Under the pieces are notes generated by a model that was given only the letters and a program-made list of their open reading frames with translations, had not been told where the DNA came from and made no database searches. 42,754 nt of DNA, taken from the NCBI GenBank assembly GCA_001839685.1, contig MLAK01000751.1:24508-67261 (forward strand). The letters are read 5' to 3'. Position numbers and translations under genes: made by a program. Of the stretch, positions 24,250 through 34,708 are shown in pieces (positions within the stretch are counted from its first letter, which is position 1; each line of letters starts with the position of its first letter). This DNA comes from Tritrichomonas foetus. Taxonomy: Eukaryota > Parabasalia > Tritrichomonadida > Tritrichomonadidae.

Positions 24250-26802
24250 TCAAATGTTTGGTTCATTAGCTTTAAATTCGGTGTTTCCACCTAATTCGCT
24301 TATTAGTTCTGTTGAAGTTTGTCGATATCTTTCTGTGTCTTCCAAATCATCAGATGTAAATTCCAATTCCCTATGTGAAGCACTTAAAGAGTTACTTGAT
24401 TCCATTCCTTGTCTTCGTATCCATAAGCTTAGAACGCATATGAAAAAACCAATTATGGCCAAATATCCTGCTAATGATAAATAAGATGCTGTTAAAGTCA
24501 AATTGTAAAAGGCGAGATTTCGAATTGATGCATACGGCCCTGCAATTACTTCCACTTTAAGTGTATTAATAATAGGGTAAACTTGTGTTAAAACATTTGA
24601 TAAGGTTAAACCCAAATTTTTAGTAAGTGTCATAACAATTGATGTTAAATTCGGTGAAATTTGATCCAACATTAATGGAATTATTTCATGAACATAATCT
24701 TCAATTATAACATACTGATCTCGCATCAAAGTAACATTACCTTCTATATTCTTCAGATATGGTTCAACACGAAGTAAAACATCATTTCTATGAATTTTAA
24801 TTAGGTAATCCCGAATAAATTTTGTGGATTGAGTAACTGAAATTCCCCAATTAAATAAGCCATCAATTGTAATAGGCAGTTTTTCACTATTCATCAATGC
24901 TGCTTTCAATGTTGATATTGTTTTGAGTAAATCTTCAGGCATTGCAAAGCTTGCTCCACTTTCTATAAAAGTATTATAAATAGAATCTTCAAGCGTGGTT
25001 AAATCGAAAATTTGGTCGAGTTTCAATGCGTCAGCTAAGCCTTTTGAATAATCCGAGGTGACTAAATCGAAAATCAGGTTTAATGGTGTTAAAAATTTCA
25101 AATCACCTAAATTTAGACTTCCAGAAAAATATCCATCACTTTTCGATGTAATTTGCATTGATCCTAATGGAATGACGCTTTCTGGTGCAATTTCTTCAAA
25201 AAATGTATCGAAAATTGTATCAACATAAGGTTCTAAATTCAGTGATACATAATATAAAGTAAATCCAACAACAGTGAAAGCAGCACTAATCACAGAAAAT
25301 ATTATGACTGCTATAAGTGGAAAAAGAGCAGCAGATGAAGCAATACATCTGGACATTTTATTTCTGGTAAAGAAAGCAATAGTATATATAATCGATAATG
25401 CAAGAATGAGTCCACCAAATATATAAAAAATATAATAGAAAACATCCCAAATTTCATTGAATTTGGTTACAATTTCTAAATACTTTTGATATTCAGAAGC
25501 ATCAGTGACATTAATATTTTTAAAATAATCAAGAAAGTCACCCATTGTGTAGTTTTCATGAAGAAGTATTTCTTTTGGATTCTCAGCAAAATGATAATAT
25601 GGTTGAATAATGTCTTCTATTGTCTCAAAAAGAGAGTTCACATCAGATGTTCTATTAATAGAGGCCATTAAGCCTAACACCAAATCATTAACATAATTTC
25701 CTACAGTTGACCAGTTCACAGGTGCAAAAATATACACTAAGTTTGCTGTATCTTTACTTTCTCGAAAAATAGCATGCATTTTGGATGCTTCTGGCCCAAT
25801 TATTTCGTCATAAATATGAAACAAACCAGGATCTTTAGGATTGTCACTCACTAACTTTAATCTTAAATCATTGATTATAATAACTGTTATAGATAAAAGA
25901 CTAGTTAAATATTTTTCCAAATTATCAACAACATTAAAAATCGCTTCAAAAACTGGAGAAGAAGCGCTTGGAAATAAATCATTAAATAAAATTTGAAATG
26001 AATCACTGAGTGATGAAACTACATGACTTGTGACTTGGTCAAATGATAAAAGAGTTTCAAAAGATTCATTAATTTCATCAATAGTGGAAATAAAAAAACA
26101 GCTTGACAAAATCATGGAAAATATTCCAATCGTGAAAAAAACAGACGAAACAAGAAGCGGACAATCAGATCTTTTCGGCTTCATCCAAAAACAGCAACCA
26201 ATTAACTGAAATATGTAAAAGACTATGGAAATAAACAATAAAATAATAGCAGGGAAAGCAGATGAAACTAAACCAAGAATTGATGCTAATAAGGCATCAG
26301 TTTGTTCGTCATTCAATCCCAAACTTGATAAATCAATTCTTGTCCCTGTCAATTTGCAAATTGCTCTAATATTATCATATTCTACATCACATCCTTCTGA
26401 TGATAATATTTTTACATCATTTTTGAAATGATTAAACTTCTGGGAAATATTTTGTTTGAGAAGAGAAATGAATGATTCGTTTTGGTTATTTAAAAATGAT
26501 TGATTTGTTGATTGTTTGACTGTGAAAACATTTATCGATTTAGCATTTATTATTTCATTAATGATTTCTGAAATATTGACATTAATATTCAAATTTTTTA
26601 TGATTGATTGAGCAAACCACTTCACATCAATATCTGAAGTATTTAATCTAAATCCTGCAATTTTAAGACCATCAAATTGCTTTCGTAAAAATGCAGGAAA
26701 TTTCAACCAATCAAAAATACCTCCTTCTGGATATTCAATTTTTGGAAACTCTTTCCCATTAGAAAGTGAATTTAACAATGATAGAAGCAAAACAGTGCTC
26801 AT
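24250..26802 (-). CDS. Prominin-like five-pass membrane glycoprotein
   Basis: 850 residues from the ATG at 26802; a TTG three codons upstream is rejected. The order of parts is a signal peptide (MSTVLLLSLLNSLSNG), an outside domain (to ~165), two close membrane helices (about 171-202 and 212-238) with a Cys-containing link (IGCCFW), a large outside loop with several N-x-S/T sites, two more close helices (about 452-475 and 487-518), a second large loop, one last helix (about 770-795) and a ~55-residue cytosolic tail rich in Ser, Glu and Asp. This five-helix layout, with two big glycosylated loops and total length, is that of prominins, found on membrane protrusions and cilia. Tweety-type channels share part of the layout. 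The call rests on topology, not on residue motifs. The gene ends in TGA, unlike most neighbours. Confidence 0.65.
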   Translation of the reverse strand: MSTVLLLSLLNSLSNGKEFPKIEYPEGGIFDWLKFPAFLRKQFDGLKIAGFRLNTSDIDVKWFAQSIIKNLNINVNISEIINEIINAKSINVFTVKQSTNQSFLNNQNESFISLLKQNISQKFNHFKNDVKILSSEGCDVEYDNIRAICKLTGTRIDLSSLGLNDEQTDALLASILGLVSSAFPAIILLFISIVFYIFQLIGCCFWMKPKRSDCPLLVSSVFFTIGIFSMILSSCFFISTIDEINESFETLLSFDQVTSHVVSSLSDSFQILFNDLFPSASSPVFEAIFNVVDNLEKYLTSLLSITVIIINDLRLKLVSDNPKDPGLFHIYDEIIGPEASKMHAIFRESKDTANLVYIFAPVNWSTVGNYVNDLVLGLMASINRTSDVNSLFETIEDIIQPYYHFAENPKEILLHENYTMGDFLDYFKNINVTDASEYQKYLEIVTKFNEIWDVFYYIFYIFGGLILALSIIYTIAFFTRNKMSRCIASSAALFPLIAVIIFSVISAAFTVVGFTLYYVSLNLEPYVDTIFDTFFEEIAPESVIPLGSMQITSKSDGYFSGSLNLGDLKFLTPLNLIFDLVTSDYSKGLADALKLDQIFDLTTLEDSIYNTFIESGASFAMPEDLLKTISTLKAALMNSEKLPITIDGLFNWGISVTQSTKFIRDYLIKIHRNDVLLRVEPYLKNIEGNVTLMRDQYVIIEDYVHEIIPLMLDQISPNLTSIVMTLTKNLGLTLSNVLTQVYPIINTLKVEVIAGPYASIRNLAFYNLTLTASYLSLAGYLAIIGFFICVLSLWIRRQGMESSNSLSASHRELEFTSDDLEDTERYRQTSTELISELGGNTEFKANEPNI

Positions 26803-27464
26803 ACTGAGCAAATTATTGATTGAAATTGGGTTAGATAAAGCTTTCTTTCATTTTTGAATGAATATCAATTTTTTGAGATATTTATTTTTTACGTACATTC
26901 AAATAAATTTAATGTCCATTTATTCACAGAAATTGAATTTTTGAATACTTTGTAATAAATTATCTTTCTTTTTTGTCTTATAATTTATATCTTAACGAAT
27001 ATTTCATATTTAAAATAGTATACTAAACCTAAACGTTGATTTGTTAATATGATAATCCTATTGTTTATCAAGATATTGTAATAACATTGAATGTGGTTAT
27101 GACTCAATTTATCTGGCGGTTTAATAATTTTCATCGATGTGGCATTTAATCTATTAGTTAGAAAAATTTATCAATTCCAATTTTGATTTCATATTTATGA
27201 TTTGACCCATTTGTATATCATCATTTATTGGTGTTTAATCCCAATTCAATGTATTTATTTGAATCTAAATAATTAAACCATATTTTAATTAGTAAAGCAA
27301 TAAATCCAACACATGCAAACAACCCTTTAATATATGTAAATTTCAAATCAAATTCTCTTTACATGATTCATATCTTGAAACGCACATGAAGATGAAGAAT
27401 CGACCAATAAAGGTGAAATTTTAACAGATGTAATTTACCATTGATTTCACCTTTAAAACCTTAC
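26803..27464. other. Divergent promoter region (prominin-like leftward, TPR-like rightward)
   Basis: 662 AT-rich bases without a gene or clear RNA structure. The right end holds TCACCTTTAAAA with an M5-like CCTTT. No canonical Inr is seen on the prominin side (nearest contexts TCAAT and TCAGT). Confidence 0.5.
27450..27454 (+). promoter_or_regulatory. M5-like core element (CCTTT) of the TPR-like gene
   Basis: CCTTT lies 15 bases before the first ATG, in the context TTCACCTTTAAAACC. This supports 27465 as the start and makes the in-frame TTG at 27441 part of the promoter. Confidence 0.45.
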
Positions 27465-28904
27465 ATGATAAATCAACTTAAAAATCCTTACCAATTTTGG
27501 AATCATCCGATTTTCACAAAGCCAAAGGGCGCCATTCGACCTCCACAAACTCAGTTAATTTCTTACAAACAAGCCACCCGTTTTCGTGATTTCGCTCTGT
27601 CATATTTTAATTCCGATTTGGTTGACGCGACAACGATTAGACTGAGAAAGCCGCCTTCAGAAACCGCCAACATAGCAGGATCTGCAACAATTTCGTCATT
27701 CAACAATTTTTTTTTAGCGAAAACCGAAATTGATTCTGATGAAGATGAAATCTTGAGTAAAGAAAAAAGCTCATTCGAATCAATGAAAATCTACGCAGCC
27801 AACAAAACATATACCAACCATTTCACATCACTGGGACCAGCGGTTAGTTACCAATTTAGATTTCTTGCATATCGAATGAAAAACAAAGAATATGACGAAT
27901 TGATTTCGTCTCTTGAAACATTAATGATACGTTTTCCGCAAATGGCTTTGCTTCCAATTTATGGCTTTCTTGCAGCAATTTGCAACAAATCAGAAAATGA
28001 TGAAAATAAATTTTTCCATGCAATTGAGCATAGTTATTGTGAACCACAAGAATTAAGTCATTACTATCATTTATTTGATGAACTCTGTGCAATTGCATTT
28101 ATTGAAGAAGAATCCAAAAACCCCAAATCACAAAAAAACGCAAGCCAAAGCAACAACACAAATATTTCTAAAGCCCCTAACAAAAACACCAACAAAAATG
28201 TTTTTTCAAAAAAAATTTCTAAAAACAACACTAATTCCACGAATCATGAATCAGAAGAAATCCAAAATTCTGATTATTTAGCTGATAAATATCATAATAA
28301 ATATCCTTTACTACTTCATCTTTTAATGGGCGATGTTGACGATCTTATTCATGAAATGTGCAATCGCCCGCATATCATTCCAATTATATCATTAAATGCT
28401 TCAAGCTTACAAAATCCATTCCATTTTGTCCCACATCTCGGCTCCAGAGTTGTTTTGAATCCTGCCAAAAAAGCTTTCGATAGCCTAACCAGTGAAAAAA
28501 TTAAAGCAAGAAGCCAAATGCCGAAATTGATGCTAGTTCCTGAAGAAATAAAACTAGTTCCATATAACGAAGAGCAACTTGTTGGACCAAAGGACCTCTT
28601 TGATCAAGGACGATATGAAGAGTCTATCACTTTAGCAACAAAATTAATCAAAGCCGGTCATTTTCTTCACAATAATTACATTTATCGCGCTTTCGCATTC
28701 ACAAAAACCGGAAGATACACAAATGCTATTGTAGACTTGACTGAAGCATTGAATATTAAATATAATGAACAAGCGAAGCAATTGAGAGAACATTTATGGA
28801 GGTGTTTAGGACAGGTTGTTTATGATGATGAAGAATTTTTACAGTCTTTTGATGAACAGCAAGACCATGATAATTTGATGTCGTTTTTGAAATCTTTTCA
28901 ATGA
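27465..28904 (+). CDS. Unknown protein with C-terminal TPR-like helices
   Basis: 479 residues from the ATG at 27465. Residues ~1-120 are not recognised; they include a Pro-rich start and an acidic Ser stretch (EIDSDEDEILSKEKSS). Residues ~125-210 form helices with the look of a repeat solenoid (FRFLAYRMKNKEYDELISSLETLM). A Lys/Asn/Ser-rich linker follows (about 215-275). The C-terminal ~100 residues hold two or three TPR-like units: GPKDLFDQGRYEESITLATKLIKAG, then YIYRAFAFTKTGRYTNAIVDLTEAL, with the Gly-Arg-Tyr and Ala positions of TPR helices. A role in protein-protein contacts is likely; nothing more specific can be said. It is not a transporter or secreted protein by sequence (no signal or membrane helix). 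Confidence 0.75.
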   Translation: MINQLKNPYQFWNHPIFTKPKGAIRPPQTQLISYKQATRFRDFALSYFNSDLVDATTIRLRKPPSETANIAGSATISSFNNFFLAKTEIDSDEDEILSKEKSSFESMKIYAANKTYTNHFTSLGPAVSYQFRFLAYRMKNKEYDELISSLETLMIRFPQMALLPIYGFLAAICNKSENDENKFFHAIEHSYCEPQELSHYYHLFDELCAIAFIEEESKNPKSQKNASQSNNTNISKAPNKNTNKNVFSKKISKNNTNSTNHESEEIQNSDYLADKYHNKYPLLLHLLMGDVDDLIHEMCNRPHIIPIISLNASSLQNPFHFVPHLGSRVVLNPAKKAFDSLTSEKIKARSQMPKLMLVPEEIKLVPYNEEQLVGPKDLFDQGRYEESITLATKLIKAGHFLHNNYIYRAFAFTKTGRYTNAIVDLTEALNIKYNEQAKQLREHLWRCLGQVVYDDEEFLQSFDEQQDHDNLMSFLKSFQ

Positions 28905-29104
28905 TTTTTTCGTCTATTTGTTTGTTTTTAGAATAAATTATTTTGATTATCATTTTAGTGTTGTTAATCATTTTAATGTTGCTATTTATAACATGAACGA
29001 GAAAATTATCACATTTTGTATCAAATCAAATATTTTTTTTTTGGGAGAAAAAAATAAAAAAGAAAAAAGTTTGAAAAGAAATAGATATACAGGGTAAATA
29101 ACAT
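28905..29104. other. Convergent 3' spacer
   Basis: AT-rich, with T8 and A-rich runs near 29033-29070. Nothing else is seen. Confidence 0.45.
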
Positions 29105-32100
29105 TTAAACATTAGATACAGGATCACAAAACAGATAATATATGGATTTAACAAAAGTTGAAACTTTTTCATTTGTTGACACAAATTGATAATCCCAAAA
29201 TCCGATGTCTTTATTTGACATCAATTCAACAACAGTAACCACTAAGCCCCATGGGTGAGGAGGAGGAATAGAACATCTTTGAAGTAATGCAACCGTAATA
29301 GCTTCAGAAACACTTGTATTATCTGATTTCAAATTCAGTTTAAATAATTCAATCAGCAATTTTGAAAATAAATGCGTATTTCGACTTGGATATCTTAATT
29401 GATCAACAAAAGCTTCAAGAAAGTTGAAAATTACATCAGATGTTGCATTACATACAATTGCACAAAATAATAAAAATATATGTGAATTAATAAATGGTGT
29501 TCGCATTGTAACAGCATCTTGATTCACAGTAATATTGAAGCATTGCTCAACAATTATTTGTAATAATTTTGGATTTTCATTAATAACATCAAAAATAAAT
29601 TGAATGTCTTCAGCATCAAATCCAATATGTAGCATTTTCTCTAAATGTTTTTCAATATGTGCGGGTAAAGACATAGGTAGCAAATTGAAGCAAATTTGAT
29701 GAACGTCAGATAAATGATCTATTTTGAGATCAGGTGTTAAAGGGGAAACTTGAATTACTGAGCGAGGAGAAACACTCAAAATAATGTTTTTTATTTGAAT
29801 GAAATTATGTGGTAATACAGAAATGAGGGGCATAGCAATAGACGAAATAAAATCCGGATAATCATGAACAAGAATCAATAATAAACGTAAAAATGCTTTG
29901 TAAACAGTCTGGAAAATATTTGGATAATATGAGCCGTTTAAATAGCCAACAGTTGCAGAAAAATCGCATAATAGTGGTGCATAATATTGGCAATTATCAT
30001 TGCTGCTTAAATTAGAGTGAATAAAATGTGGTTCACTAATTAATTCGATCCATAAGAATGTAAAATCTCCATATTTTAATGGACGTAATTCGTGTAAGAA
30101 TGAAGAAATTACATCAGATGTTGAAATTATGCGAAATTTCATTAGAGATCGAATAATTGAATATATTTTTTTATATAGCTCTTTTTTAGAGCTTGAAATA
30201 ATTGCAACAATGGCAGTAAGAATATTATGCTGCATTAAGTTCATATCACTAACTTTATCTAAACATTTTAAGAATTTTAGAATATCATCAGTCGTTTCTT
30301 TTTCAAAAACACTTAAGAAAAAGTCACGCGGCATTCGTGAACAAGATTTTGTAAGTGTAATGATTTGTGTTTCATTTGAGGCACGAATTGCATTCTTCCA
30401 TTTCATAAACATTGACGAATATTCAATATTGTCAATTGGATCAATTTTTTGATCGGTATTTTGTTGTTGCAAAGTAGAAAATTCATAATAAAGTTTCTTA
30501 ATTTTATAGATTTTTTTGCATAAAATGTTATTTCGTGGAACTTTTGACTGCTGCAGCATTTTTGTTATTTTAGAAACAGGTAAAATCTTTGATAACTTTG
30601 AAACAGGACTCTTTTGAATAAAATCAGTGGCTGGCGAATAATTATTTGAAATAGTAGAAATACTTGATTGATTTGAGATTCCAATATCAGGTAAGGATGA
30701 AATCGGTAAAAATGCACAAATAGTAAAACATTGAATAAAATCAATTGGTGAAAAATGGCGATTTTCAATAATAACAGCAACTAAAAATGAAACAATTTGT
30801 TCAATCATTCTTTCATTGCATAAATTATTATTTAGCATGAATGAAAAAGTTGTATCGATGATCGAAGGTGTTAAAATATTCATTGAAATTAAAACTTGAA
30901 GTGCTAAAGGGGGTAAAACATATTGCTTTAAAAGAAAAGCTGCAAATTCTTGAAGTTTTTCATTTTCTTTATGATCTGGAAAATAATTTTCTATTAAAAA
31001 AACAAGAATTTCTAAAAATAGAATGTGAGAATTTCCATCTAAAAAGATGAAAAATGTTTGTAGTGAAACTTTTGGTGATTCAATTTCAACTTTATTCCGA
31101 AGGACATTGTGAATTGTTGAGGTATTTGGTAAATCATTAAAATTATGATAGTCTTTTGATATTTCTAAAGTACTAAGCTGATCTAAAGTTTGAAGATATT
31201 TCGATAATTCAACATCCAAATGGTCTTCTAGCTTCTGGTTATGAAATAAAGTATTCGCATTGAAAATAGGAATATTTAATTGCATAAATTGATTAGAAAT
31301 TGTATATCTCATGGTATTAATTACATTGCAATTTTTTGTATTTCCTAATTCAACAGTTTCAATTCGTGATTTTATAATGGACAAAGAAAGTGCATAAGTA
31401 ACTTCACTTAAAAATTGATGAATCCAAAAAGAATTCAATTCAATGATCTCGTTACTTATAACCATATTATTCAAAAAATGAGAAAATCCAAAAAAATAAT
31501 CAAAAAAGGATTCTTGTGAAACAAGTGCAAGAGCAAGTTTTTTGGTGAATTGTTTGGCTGCTGTCAAAATTGCGTTTGGATCATTTGCAACCGTCAAATC
31601 TTTTAATAATGTTGATGTTACTGTTGATACTATTATTCTAGATAATCTTTGTGATGAATCTTTAATCAAATTATAAATAGCCCAAATAATTCTAACTCTG
31701 TCTCTTGAATTAAACTCCTTTTGTGGATTTTTTTCAATTTTTTCATTAATTTTTCCACGATTAAATTCATAAGTATTATCAAAGTTGGGTTCTATGCTTT
31801 TTTCTGTAATTAAACAGTGCGAAATAAAACAAAAATATAAATTTTGATCGAAATTAATAATTCTATCCATTTGGTTTTCAGAAAAAAGTAGTGATAAATT
31901 GAATAAAATAGAATTAAAATCAAAATTTTTGGTTCTATCAGGATTTAAACTATCGGTTAAAGCAACATCATCAATTGAAACATTGAAGAATTCAAAAAGT
32001 GATTTAATTTGATTTTTAATGTGATATTTCACTGAAGGGATGACTGAAATTGAAGCCAAATATCCGAGAATTGAAGAAGTGAAAGGATTTGGGGGAAAGA

Positions 32101-34708
32101 ATATTTTCGAACTTTGGGCCATTAAAGAAACAACAAAACCAACAACACCATATAATTTCCCATTCGACAGAGCATATTGAATCAATTTTTTAATTTTTAA
32201 AAACCGCAAATTTTTAGGATTATTTATCGATAAAGTCAACATTCCAATTAATTGGCCAAGTAAACTTGCTGATCGTCTTAATAGGCATCCATTTTTATTA
32301 TCAAAATCTTTTTCATTCATCAAGTAATATACCCTACAGATACAACATTGAACAATCGTTGTATCAAAGTGTCGGGGTGATAATAAAACAGAATTTACTA
32401 AAGAATTTAGAATTTCAGGAGATTCTAAATACTTTTTAACAATTACTGATGCAATCCAATCAGAAAATTCAACATATTTTTCAACAGCTTGTGGAATTGT
32501 TGAAAAATCCGAAAAATATGGCTGAAGTGACTTAATCTTCTTTTGTGGTGGGACTAAAACATTAGAAAACCTTTTCACATTAGGATGAAGATTAATTTCT
32601 GGTTCAAAATCTGAAAATTCTTGAAAATTAAAAGTTTTAACTGTAGCATCAATTTTTGAATACAATTTAGGTGAGTGAATTCTAAAACTATCATTTAATA
32701 AAAGCTGTGATGCAAAAAATGTATGATCTCCGAGAAATCGAATTGACTTTTCGATAAATTTGATTGCGAAGTTATATTTTATACTAGTTTTTGGATTTTC
32801 TAATAAAGAAATAATGGTAAAAAAGATAGTATTGATTTGATTCTCTTCAATAATCTCTCTTTTAATTAATTCAATTAGAATTTGAATAATTTTCTGGTTT
32901 TCCTTGTCGGTTAATGATTCCATAAACCCAATTTCTGTAATTAAAATCGCAATCATATATTCAAATAAATTTGGATTGGTATTTTTTTGTTTTTCAATAA
33001 TATCAGCAAGTGTTGAAACAGTTATTTCGTTATTCATAAAAGTTTCAAACCTTCTTGATGCTTCAAATTTGAGTTCTTCTGTCGCAACTTTTATTTTATA
33101 TGTGAAATCATATTGTCTAATTGAACGAGTTTGATAAGCAAGCTGATGAAAAGATGAAATCATGTTTCTAAAATGATAAGAAATTTTTGAATAGTGAAAA
33201 AGAACAAATTCGAAAAATTCATTTAATGATTCATCTGAAATAAAATCCAAATTGTATGTAACATTTTGGATTATTTCTTCTAAATCATTTAATCTTTGAT
33301 TTAAGAAATCTTTAAAATGAATCATTTTATGAGAAGATGCATAAATTGCAATTTCTGTAGAAAATTTCACAAATGATGATTCGTACAAATAATGCTGATA
33401 AGTTTTTGGAGTCAATGAAAAAACTTTTGCAAATGATTTCGAAGTATATTTTAAACAGATATTACACATAGTTTTAGGATCTTTCTCCCAAAGCTTCTCA
33501 ATTAATGGTGAACTTTCGCAATTATCACAAAATTCTTCAATTAATGAATCCACAAAAATTTCAAAAACATCAGGAATTTTATCATTAATTTGAAATAATG
33601 AATACAAGGCAACATCAGCTTGATTTGTGCTTGAAATGATAGAAAGTGCTTTATTGAAATCAGATGAAGTTGCGACGCATCGAATAAAGCTTGTAGATGC
33701 CCAACAATTATCTGAAGGTGTTGCATCACTGAAATATAGCTGTAAATCATTAATTTTTGGAATACATGAAATTAAATTGAATTGTGAGTCTTTATTCTTC
33801 CAATCTGTTAATAAAGGCATTAAATCTAATTCCATTGTATCTGAAAAATAAGAAAGAACATGGAAAATAAACATACAGCCTTTTTCACTTATTTCTGCAA
33901 GTTCAGGAATATCAAAAGTACTTGCAAAACATTCATTTTTTGGAACAAATTGATCAAAAATTTCATAATTTCCTTCAAAATTATCTAAAAAATTATAAGA
34001 ATCGTGTGAAATAATCACTAAAAATTTTGAGAATGGAATACTTGGAAATAGGCTTGTAAAACTCTGTAAAAAAGACTCACTTAAAACATCAATTTCTCGA
34101 TATTCATCAAAAACCGAAAAAAGTGATACATCAATGGATAAATCTGTGTCAGTTTCTTCTATATCATTTTCAAATAAAGTTGATGGCAGTGAATCGATTG
34201 GGACATTCATCATTGAGAAAATTGAAGCAAACGTAGATGGAATATGAACTTCTGGGTGTTTGTTAATCTCTGGAAGAAGTTCATTTTGCATGTATCGAAT
34301 TGCCGATAGTGAATGCTTCGAACGAATCGCAATTAAAGTCAATGGAAAATTTGTATAAAATGATAATTTTGAAAGTGTCCTTCTTGGAAAACCGTGAAGA
34401 CTATCAAAAAAAGATGCAACTACTGAAGAGAATCCAATGTCATTTTGAAATTGAAGGATGGATACTCCGAGAATCTCACGAATGTCTTTCACGTTTACAC
34501 CGGCCTGGATGTCACCACAAATGATATCAAATGCATACGTCAAAAGGGAAAATAGATATTGAATTCCAAAATTGGTAATTAAAATAATGACTCTTGAGGC
34601 GATTTTGTACATTTTTTTACGCTGGAGTTCGTACGTTAACAAAACGTAAAATTGTCGATCAATGACTTCTTTACAGAAGAGAGAACTCGGAAGCTCTTCA
34701 TAAGTCAT
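29105..34708 (-). CDS. NOT1: NOT1, scaffold of the CCR4-NOT deadenylase complex
   Basis: 1867 residues, alpha-helical throughout; family members are usually about 2100-2400. The middle region (about 720-920) matches the CAF1-binding MIF4G domain of NOT1: RRSASLLGQLIGMLTLSIN, then a helix pair, IFFPPNPFTSSILGYLA and the following NVSIDDV. A DUF3819-type stretch follows (about 1000-1090: RDRVRIIWAIYNLIKDSS, then FTKKLALALVSQESFF). The C-terminal NOT1 superfamily domain ends with PHPWGLVVTVVELM and FWDYQFV, again family-specific. In eukaryotes NOT1 holds the CAF1/CCR4 nucleases and the NOT2-NOT3 module for mRNA deadenylation and decay in the cytoplasm. The gene is very AT-rich and would easily be labelled hypothetical. 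The stop lies in TAAA. It is divergent from the small gene at 34880. Confidence 0.9.
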   Translation of the reverse strand: MTYEELPSSLFCKEVIDRQFYVLLTYELQRKKMYKIASRVIILITNFGIQYLFSLLTYAFDIICGDIQAGVNVKDIREILGVSILQFQNDIGFSSVVASFFDSLHGFPRRTLSKLSFYTNFPLTLIAIRSKHSLSAIRYMQNELLPEINKHPEVHIPSTFASIFSMMNVPIDSLPSTLFENDIEETDTDLSIDVSLFSVFDEYREIDVLSESFLQSFTSLFPSIPFSKFLVIISHDSYNFLDNFEGNYEIFDQFVPKNECFASTFDIPELAEISEKGCMFIFHVLSYFSDTMELDLMPLLTDWKNKDSQFNLISCIPKINDLQLYFSDATPSDNCWASTSFIRCVATSSDFNKALSIISSTNQADVALYSLFQINDKIPDVFEIFVDSLIEEFCDNCESSPLIEKLWEKDPKTMCNICLKYTSKSFAKVFSLTPKTYQHYLYESSFVKFSTEIAIYASSHKMIHFKDFLNQRLNDLEEIIQNVTYNLDFISDESLNEFFEFVLFHYSKISYHFRNMISSFHQLAYQTRSIRQYDFTYKIKVATEELKFEASRRFETFMNNEITVSTLADIIEKQKNTNPNLFEYMIAILITEIGFMESLTDKENQKIIQILIELIKREIIEENQINTIFFTIISLLENPKTSIKYNFAIKFIEKSIRFLGDHTFFASQLLLNDSFRIHSPKLYSKIDATVKTFNFQEFSDFEPEINLHPNVKRFSNVLVPPQKKIKSLQPYFSDFSTIPQAVEKYVEFSDWIASVIVKKYLESPEILNSLVNSVLLSPRHFDTTIVQCCICRVYYLMNEKDFDNKNGCLLRRSASLLGQLIGMLTLSINNPKNLRFLKIKKLIQYALSNGKLYGVVGFVVSLMAQSSKIFFPPNPFTSSILGYLASISVIPSVKYHIKNQIKSLFEFFNVSIDDVALTDSLNPDRTKNFDFNSILFNLSLLFSENQMDRIINFDQNLYFCFISHCLITEKSIEPNFDNTYEFNRGKINEKIEKNPQKEFNSRDRVRIIWAIYNLIKDSSQRLSRIIVSTVTSTLLKDLTVANDPNAILTAAKQFTKKLALALVSQESFFDYFFGFSHFLNNMVISNEIIELNSFWIHQFLSEVTYALSLSIIKSRIETVELGNTKNCNVINTMRYTISNQFMQLNIPIFNANTLFHNQKLEDHLDVELSKYLQTLDQLSTLEISKDYHNFNDLPNTSTIHNVLRNKVEIESPKVSLQTFFIFLDGNSHILFLEILVFLIENYFPDHKENEKLQEFAAFLLKQYVLPPLALQVLISMNILTPSIIDTTFSFMLNNNLCNERMIEQIVSFLVAVIIENRHFSPIDFIQCFTICAFLPISSLPDIGISNQSSISTISNNYSPATDFIQKSPVSKLSKILPVSKITKMLQQSKVPRNNILCKKIYKIKKLYYEFSTLQQQNTDQKIDPIDNIEYSSMFMKWKNAIRASNETQIITLTKSCSRMPRDFFLSVFEKETTDDILKFLKCLDKVSDMNLMQHNILTAIVAIISSSKKELYKKIYSIIRSLMKFRIISTSDVISSFLHELRPLKYGDFTFLWIELISEPHFIHSNLSSNDNCQYYAPLLCDFSATVGYLNGSYYPNIFQTVYKAFLRLLLILVHDYPDFISSIAMPLISVLPHNFIQIKNIILSVSPRSVIQVSPLTPDLKIDHLSDVHQICFNLLPMSLPAHIEKHLEKMLHIGFDAEDIQFIFDVINENPKLLQIIVEQCFNITVNQDAVTMRTPFINSHIFLLFCAIVCNATSDVIFNFLEAFVDQLRYPSRNTHLFSKLLIELFKLNLKSDNTSVSEAITVALLQRCSIPPPHPWGLVVTVVELMSNKDIGFWDYQFVSTNEKVSTFVKSIYYLFCDPVSNV

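Noticed and set aside
24068..24253. Independent small gene downstream of the prominin-like gene
   Set aside because: It begins at TTG overlapping the prominin stop; a displaced prominin tail explains it better than a separate gene.
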